Of a DNA stretch of 9,286 nt, positions 5,866 to 9,286 are shown piece by piece. This DNA comes from a bacterium (lineage in GTDB: Bacteria > SZUA-79 > Acidulodesulfobacterales > Acidulodesulfobacteraceae). The stretch is from positions 1 to 9,286 of the forward strand of contig JAJZYC010000051.1 of assembly GCA_021806125.1 (NCBI GenBank), written 5' to 3'. Positions within the stretch are counted from its first letter, which is position 1. Each line of letters begins with the position of its first letter. A program made the position numbers and the translations under genes. The notes beneath the pieces were generated by a model. That model saw nothing but the letters and a program-made list of their open reading frames with translations, did no database searches and was not told the origin of the DNA.

Positions 5866-6489
5866 ATGCGTAACGAAATAGATATTTATGAGGTATTGAA
5901 TAAATACGGCAGAACGTATTACGGTAAGGGTCCGTTAAGATTCTTTTTTATTTGCGTTTTTATCATTCTGACTGGTCTTACTCTTTATAGTATTAGTCCA
6001 AACCCAAATATAAACGTTTCTCAGGCTATCGCCACCATCGGCAATATGCCGATTTCTATAGCCGCAGGATTATTAATTACGATTTTTATCGTATCTTATT
6101 TTTCTGGATACCTGATAATTGCCGTTACCTATTTTATATTTAACATATTTTTGGTTATAGGGATTGGTACAATTAATCTGCTTTTATTAATTTGGGAGAA
6201 ATTCTGGGAAACTAAAATCGGCGGAAAGATACATAATAAATTAAAGCCTTTTAAATCTAAACATCCAATTATTTCCGACCCTATCTTAGGCGTTTTTTTT
6301 GGGCTACTAATAATTATGATTCTTGGCACGATCTTATCAAGTTTGCCATCGTCAAAAAAGGAATATAAAAAGAATTTTCTTGTAATCAACAAACCTATAA
6401 AGAGCAGTAACCCGCAAAAAGCAAAAGGAATACAGGACAAGCAAGCCCCGCTTCCGGCGAATGCCAAAATTAATACAACAGTTAAATAA
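5866..6489 (+). CDS. Multi-pass membrane protein, unknown function
   Basis: This 207-aa protein has about four predicted membrane segments, at residues about 24-43, 58-80, 81-108 and 137-160. A charged linker (about 109-136, WEKFWETKIGGK and KPFKSKHP) separates the third and fourth. The hydrophilic, Lys-rich C-terminal tail is about 45 residues long. No enzymatic motif is visible. AGGAG at 5854-5858, 7 nt before the ATG, is a good ribosome binding site. It sits between the soluble VirD4-like ATPase and topB, 17 nt before the latter, so the three genes probably form one operon. It could be the membrane anchor that the short ATPase lacks, but that rests on context only. Confidence 0.75.
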   Translation: MRNEIDIYEVLNKYGRTYYGKGPLRFFFICVFIILTGLTLYSISPNPNINVSQAIATIGNMPISIAAGLLITIFIVSYFSGYLIIAVTYFIFNIFLVIGIGTINLLLLIWEKFWETKIGGKIHNKLKPFKSKHPIISDPILGVFFGLLIIMILGTILSSLPSSKKEYKKNFLVINKPIKSSNPQKAKGIQDKQAPLPANAKINTTVK

Positions 6490-6491
6490 AC

Positions 6492-6497
6492 AGAGGT
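6492..6497 (+). promoter_or_regulatory. Ribosome binding site of topB
   Basis: AGAGGT lies 9 nt before the ATG at 6507, in the 17-nt gap after the membrane-protein gene. It supports this start, which also gives the canonical N terminus. Confidence 0.7.
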
Positions 6498-6506
6498 AAA
6501 TAATTT

Positions 6507-8525
6507 ATGAAACTTTTTATCGCCGAAAAACCGTCTATGGCTACTGCTATTGCAGAGGTCATAGGTATTAATAAAAGGTCGGACGGATGTATCGAATGCA
6601 AAAATAACATTACGGTTACATGGTGCTTCGGTCATCTGTTGTCGCAAGCTATGCCGGGCGAGTATTTAGGATATAAACGCGGTGAAAAAGACAAATGGAG
6701 CATGGAGCCTTTACCTGTTATACCGCAAAAATGGATAGTATTTCCGAAAGACGCCTCTTCGGGCAAGCAGTTAAAAATAATAAAAGATTTAATAGGCAAA
6801 ACCAGCGAGATTATCAACGCCGGCGACCCCGATAGGGAAGGGCAACTTTTAGTTGACGAAATTCTTGAATATGTGAAATATAAAGGTAAGACTGAACGCT
6901 TATGGCTTCAGTCTTTGGATAAAGAAAACATAGAAAAGGCTTTAAAAAATGTTCGGGATAATAAAAAATACTATCCGTTTATGGTTTCCGCATTATCAAG
7001 ACAGAGAGCGGATTGGTTAGTCGGACTTAATCTTACAAGAGCTTATACGGTTAAATCGGGCAGGCTTATTACTGTGGGACGCGTCCAGACCCCTACGCTT
7101 AATCTGGTAGTCGAAAGGGATTTGGCGATAGAAAACTTCATCCCGAAAGATTATTTTGTCGTATGGGCGGATATCGACCATAAAAACGGCAGATTTAAGG
7201 CAACCTTAAAACCGGATTTACTTGAAAAAGGCATAGATGAAGAAAACAGGCTTATCGACGCTAATATTACCGAAATAATATCCCAAGCGGTAAAAAATAA
7301 AACTGGCAAGATTACCGGCGTAAAAAACGAAAAAAAATCGCAGGACCCGCCTATGCCGTTTATGCTTTCAAGCCTGCAAAAGTTTGCTTCGAGCGCATGG
7401 AACTGGTCGGCGAAAAAAACGCTTGATACCTTGCAGGCTTTATATGAAAAAAAGCTGACGTCGTATCCGAGAACGGATTGTCCATATCTCCCTGAAGAAG
7501 AATTTGTAAACGCGGGACAATTAGTAAATAAATTAAAAACTATTCTCCCGGCAGGTTCTAACTTAGTTAATCTCAATATTAAGCATAAATGCTGGAATAC
7601 TAAAAAAATAACGGCGCATACTGGCATAGTCCCCACTAAAGATACCACAGCTTATGGTTCGTTAAACACAGATGAAAAAAAGTTATACGAACAGATAATC
7701 CTTTCTTTTTACCTTGTATTCGCCCCGGCTTATGAATATGTTGCCATGTCGGTTAAGCTCAATATCTCAAATTACATATTCACTGCGTCCGGAACTCAGG
7801 TATTAAAGCAGGGTTTTAAGGCTTTAGCGGTTAAAGAAGAAAAAGACGGCGAAGATGCTCAAGAAAACAGTCTGCCACCTATGGCGGAAGGCGATGCCGT
7901 TAAATCGTCAGATGCGGGAGTTGACGCCAAGAAAACTACTCCGCCGTCCAGATTTACTGACGGAACGTTAATCGATGCTATGAGTCATATTTATAAATAC
8001 ATAACCGACGAGGAGTCTAAGAAAATATTGAAAGAAACCGACGGCATCGGAACGGAAGCGACAAGAGCGAACATAATCGAAGAACTTGTTAAAAGGGAGT
8101 TTTTGGAGCGCAAAGGTAAACAGATAATCTCGACGGCTCAAGGCAAGGAGATAATAGGTTATTTACCGGCAAGTATTAAAGACCCGGTTTTAACCGCAAA
8201 ATGGGAATCTTATCTCTCTGAAATTGCCGCGGGAACCGGAAATATCGAAACATTCCTGAAAAATCAAGCGGATTTTATAAGAATAGAAATAGAGAAAATA
8301 AAAGGTTTAACTATATCTGTTAGTAAATCCGATAATTACAAGCCTAAATCCGGCGGTTTTAAACCAAGTTCAAAATCTAAATCCGGTCCCGCCTGTCCGT
8401 CATGCAAGGCAAATCTTGTTATTTTAAAAACCAAAAACGGCAAACCTTATTTCAGGTGTTTCGAGTGTAAAAGCTGTTTTTGGCCTGATAAAAACAATAA
8501 GCCTGGGATAAAATGGAGTGTTTAG
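6507..8525 (+). CDS. topB: DNA topoisomerase III (type IA)
   Basis: This 672-aa protein is close to the usual TopB length (about 650 aa in E. coli). It relaxes and decatenates DNA by a single-strand passage mechanism. The N-terminal Toprim domain starts MKLFIAEKPSMATAIAEVIG and holds the metal-binding acidic motif DPDREG (residues 107-112). The ALSRQRADWLVGLNLTRAYT and VGRVQTPTL motifs follow. The catalytic tyrosine is Y320 in SYPRTD, and AHTGIVPT stands for the usual HHAIIPT. A low-complexity insert (about residues 450-480) precedes FTDGTLIDAM. The C terminus has a Ser/Lys-rich linker and a zinc-ribbon-like set of cysteines (C630, C633, C651, C654, C657). TopB copies are common on conjugative plasmids and ICEs, where they help separate replicated or transferred DNA, so the gene supports a mobile-element setting. 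Confidence 0.97.
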   Translation: MKLFIAEKPSMATAIAEVIGINKRSDGCIECKNNITVTWCFGHLLSQAMPGEYLGYKRGEKDKWSMEPLPVIPQKWIVFPKDASSGKQLKIIKDLIGKTSEIINAGDPDREGQLLVDEILEYVKYKGKTERLWLQSLDKENIEKALKNVRDNKKYYPFMVSALSRQRADWLVGLNLTRAYTVKSGRLITVGRVQTPTLNLVVERDLAIENFIPKDYFVVWADIDHKNGRFKATLKPDLLEKGIDEENRLIDANITEIISQAVKNKTGKITGVKNEKKSQDPPMPFMLSSLQKFASSAWNWSAKKTLDTLQALYEKKLTSYPRTDCPYLPEEEFVNAGQLVNKLKTILPAGSNLVNLNIKHKCWNTKKITAHTGIVPTKDTTAYGSLNTDEKKLYEQIILSFYLVFAPAYEYVAMSVKLNISNYIFTASGTQVLKQGFKALAVKEEKDGEDAQENSLPPMAEGDAVKSSDAGVDAKKTTPPSRFTDGTLIDAMSHIYKYITDEESKKILKETDGIGTEATRANIIEELVKREFLERKGKQIISTAQGKEIIGYLPASIKDPVLTAKWESYLSEIAAGTGNIETFLKNQADFIRIEIEKIKGLTISVSKSDNYKPKSGGFKPSSKSKSGPACPSCKANLVILKTKNGKPYFRCFECKSCFWPDKNNKPGIKWSV

Positions 8526-8614
8526 AATATGGAATATAAAAATCAAAAGAAGAAGAAACGTTAAAGGCTATCGTCGTAAGAAATATAATTTTAAGATATA
8601 TTTAAGGGGGTTTT
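8526..8614. other. Short intergenic stretch after topB
   Basis: There is no terminator here. After the TAG stop of topB, the same frame stays open for 12 sense codons to a TAA at 8562-8564, encoding NMEYKNQKKKKR. It could also be an 11-aa peptide from ATG 8529. AAGGGGG (8604-8610) is the ribosome binding site of the next gene. Confidence 0.6.
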
Positions 8615-9043
8615 ATGAGTATTTTTTATAATAAAAAAGAAGAAGAATACAATTGGGGAGCTATAGTTTTTACGTGCTTTGGAATAATAGTTTTTATTAC
8701 CGCCGTTATTATGGCGGTAAGTCCCGTTTATAACGTCTGGAGTTCAAAAAAAGCCGGAGAGGCAAAACTCGCTAAAGCGAAATACGCCGAATACACGGCA
8801 AGGATAAAAGCCAAAGCGAAAGAAGAAGCGGCTAAATATTTAGCCCAAGCCGAGATAGAAAGAGCTAAAGGAGTTGCGCAGTCGGTAGAAATAGTGGGAA
8901 CGGCTTTAAATAAAAATCCCGGATATTTAACGTATAAATGGATACAAAATATTTCGAAGGATAAAAACGACCAAGTGATATACGTTCCGTCCAAAGGCGG
9001 TTTGCCTATATTGGAAGCTGGCAGGTTATCTGATAAAAAATAA
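8615..9043 (+). CDS. Single-TM coiled-coil protein, SPFH/Band 7 C-terminal-like
   Basis: This 142-aa protein has one hydrophobic segment (about residues 15-38), then an Ala/Lys/Glu-rich helix likely to form a coiled coil (about 44-95). The end, RAKGVAQSVEIVGTAL then NPGYLTYKWIQ and VIYVPSKGGLPILEAGR, matches the general shape of the C-terminal tail of SPFH (stomatin/prohibitin/HflK-like) membrane scaffolds. The SPFH beta domain, normally about 150-200 residues between the membrane helix and the coiled coil, is missing. AAGGGGG sits 4 nt before the ATG. It is probably an oligomerising membrane scaffold encoded with the preceding transfer-type genes. Whether it is a natural compact form or a truncated one cannot be told from this copy alone. 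Confidence 0.7.
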   Translation: MSIFYNKKEEEYNWGAIVFTCFGIIVFITAVIMAVSPVYNVWSSKKAGEAKLAKAKYAEYTARIKAKAKEEAAKYLAQAEIERAKGVAQSVEIVGTALNKNPGYLTYKWIQNISKDKNDQVIYVPSKGGLPILEAGRLSDKK

Positions 9044-9162
9044 TATAAAAAAAATAGGAAGGAAAAAAATGAAATTGATTGGGGCGCGTTAAAATATTTT
9101 TTTTGCTTTTCTTATTCTGTTTTGATATAATTAAAAAGAATTAATATTAATAAAATATACAA
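9044..9162. other. Intergenic region before the HD-GYP gene
   Basis: It contains a purine-rich AGGAAGG followed by a 7-codon frame (9069-9092, MKLIGAR), probably not a gene or else a remnant. AAAATATTTTTTTT (9091-9104) is too weak a hairpin to call as a terminator with confidence. The promoter at 9103-9131 follows. Confidence 0.5.
9103..9131 (+). promoter_or_regulatory. Sigma-70-type promoter with extended -10
   Basis: TTGCTT (9103-9108), a 17-nt spacer and TATAAT (9126-9131) form a near-consensus promoter. The TG at 9123-9124 gives an extended -10 (TGATATAAT). Transcription would start near 9138, so the downstream gene is a separate unit from the topB cluster. Confidence 0.75.
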
Positions 9163-9286
9163 ATGCTTAATATAGACATTCTGGAAAACTTAAGAAGATT
9201 TAATAAAATTGCCAAAGCGAGGGATGAGGTAACAGGCAAGCATACCCAGAGGATAGCATTTTATTGTAAATTACTTGCTAAAGGTA
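9163..9286 (+). CDS. HD-GYP domain protein, 5' end only
   Basis: The window ends 41 codons into this gene. Residues MLNIDILENLRRF and then ARDEVTGKHTQRIAFYCKLLA match the start of HD-GYP domains, which are metal-dependent phosphodiesterases that degrade cyclic di-GMP. The HxxR of TGKHTQR is the first conserved His of the domain. The HD and GYP motifs lie beyond the window, so activity cannot be judged. An in-frame TAA 15 nt upstream fixes ATG 9163 as the first possible ATG, although no clear Shine-Dalgarno is present. The dedicated promoter just upstream sets it apart from the transfer-type genes. Confidence 0.8.
   Translation, partial: MLNIDILENLRRFNKIAKARDEVTGKHTQRIAFYCKLLAKG

Noticed and set aside
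6799..6811. An 11-nt match (TCGCTGGTTTT on the minus strand) between spacer 4 and topB, a possible self-target
   Set aside because: The first three seed positions mismatch, there is no TTTV PAM, and an 11-nt match among eight spacers and 9 kb on both strands is expected about by chance.
8697..8720. A perfect 8-bp inverted repeat, TTACCGCC with GGCGGTAA
   Set aside because: It lies inside the membrane-helix codons of the 8615-9043 gene, has no T-run or regulatory context, and is best explained by the coding sequence.
9069..9092. A 7-codon frame (MKLIGAR) after an AGGAAGG
   Set aside because: It is too short to call as a gene; it may be a remnant or chance.

Overview
The window is an AT-rich bacterial segment with strong AGGAGG/GGGGG-type ribosome binding sites. 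All genes lie on the + strand. The mix of a TopB-type topoisomerase III, a VirD4/TraG-like ATPase, small membrane proteins and a ribbon-helix-helix-like protein suggests a conjugative plasmid or integrative element. I cannot name the host from sequence alone.

Layout: (1) 26-493, a small RHH-like protein. (2) 494-680, a non-coding stretch with a 16-bp inverted repeat and a 7-nt tandem repeat that ends at the ribosome binding site of the next gene. (3) 681-4226, a complete type V-A effector, Cas12a (1181 aa). (4) 4227-4361, a leader ending in an 11-bp perfect inverted repeat that runs into the first CRISPR repeat. (5) 4362-4774, seven identical 36-nt repeats with 25-27-nt spacers. They are followed in the same register by a diverged repeat (4800-4835) and a half-repeat (4863-4879). 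(6) 4835-4999, the tail of an open frame with no usable start, which runs into the next gene. (7) 5002-5757, a short VirD4/TraG-like ATPase. (8) 5866-6489, a multi-pass membrane protein. (9) 6507-8525, topoisomerase III. (10) 8615-9043, a one-TM coiled-coil protein resembling the C-terminal part of SPFH/Band 7 proteins. (11) 9103-9131, a good promoter, then the start of an HD-GYP gene cut by the window end.

The main result is that this Cas12a appears to be naturally nuclease-dead. The RuvC-I catalytic Asp (IGIDRGER in relatives) is His803 in IGIHRAES. The RuvC-III catalytic Asp (DADANGAY) is Ala1136 in NAAANGAY. The RuvC-II Glu (E893), the Nuc-domain Arg (R1104), the PAM-contacting lysines (K516, K574) and at least one crRNA-processing lysine (K757) are kept, and the 1181-codon frame is intact. 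No cas1, cas2 or cas4 is present in the window. The simplest reading is an RNA-guided DNA binder that acts by occupancy, for example as a repressor or for interference without cleavage. It is carried by a mobile element and programmed by a small, still regular array. The array's distal end is fused to the remnant of a gene that probably once preceded the VirD4-like gene in its operon.
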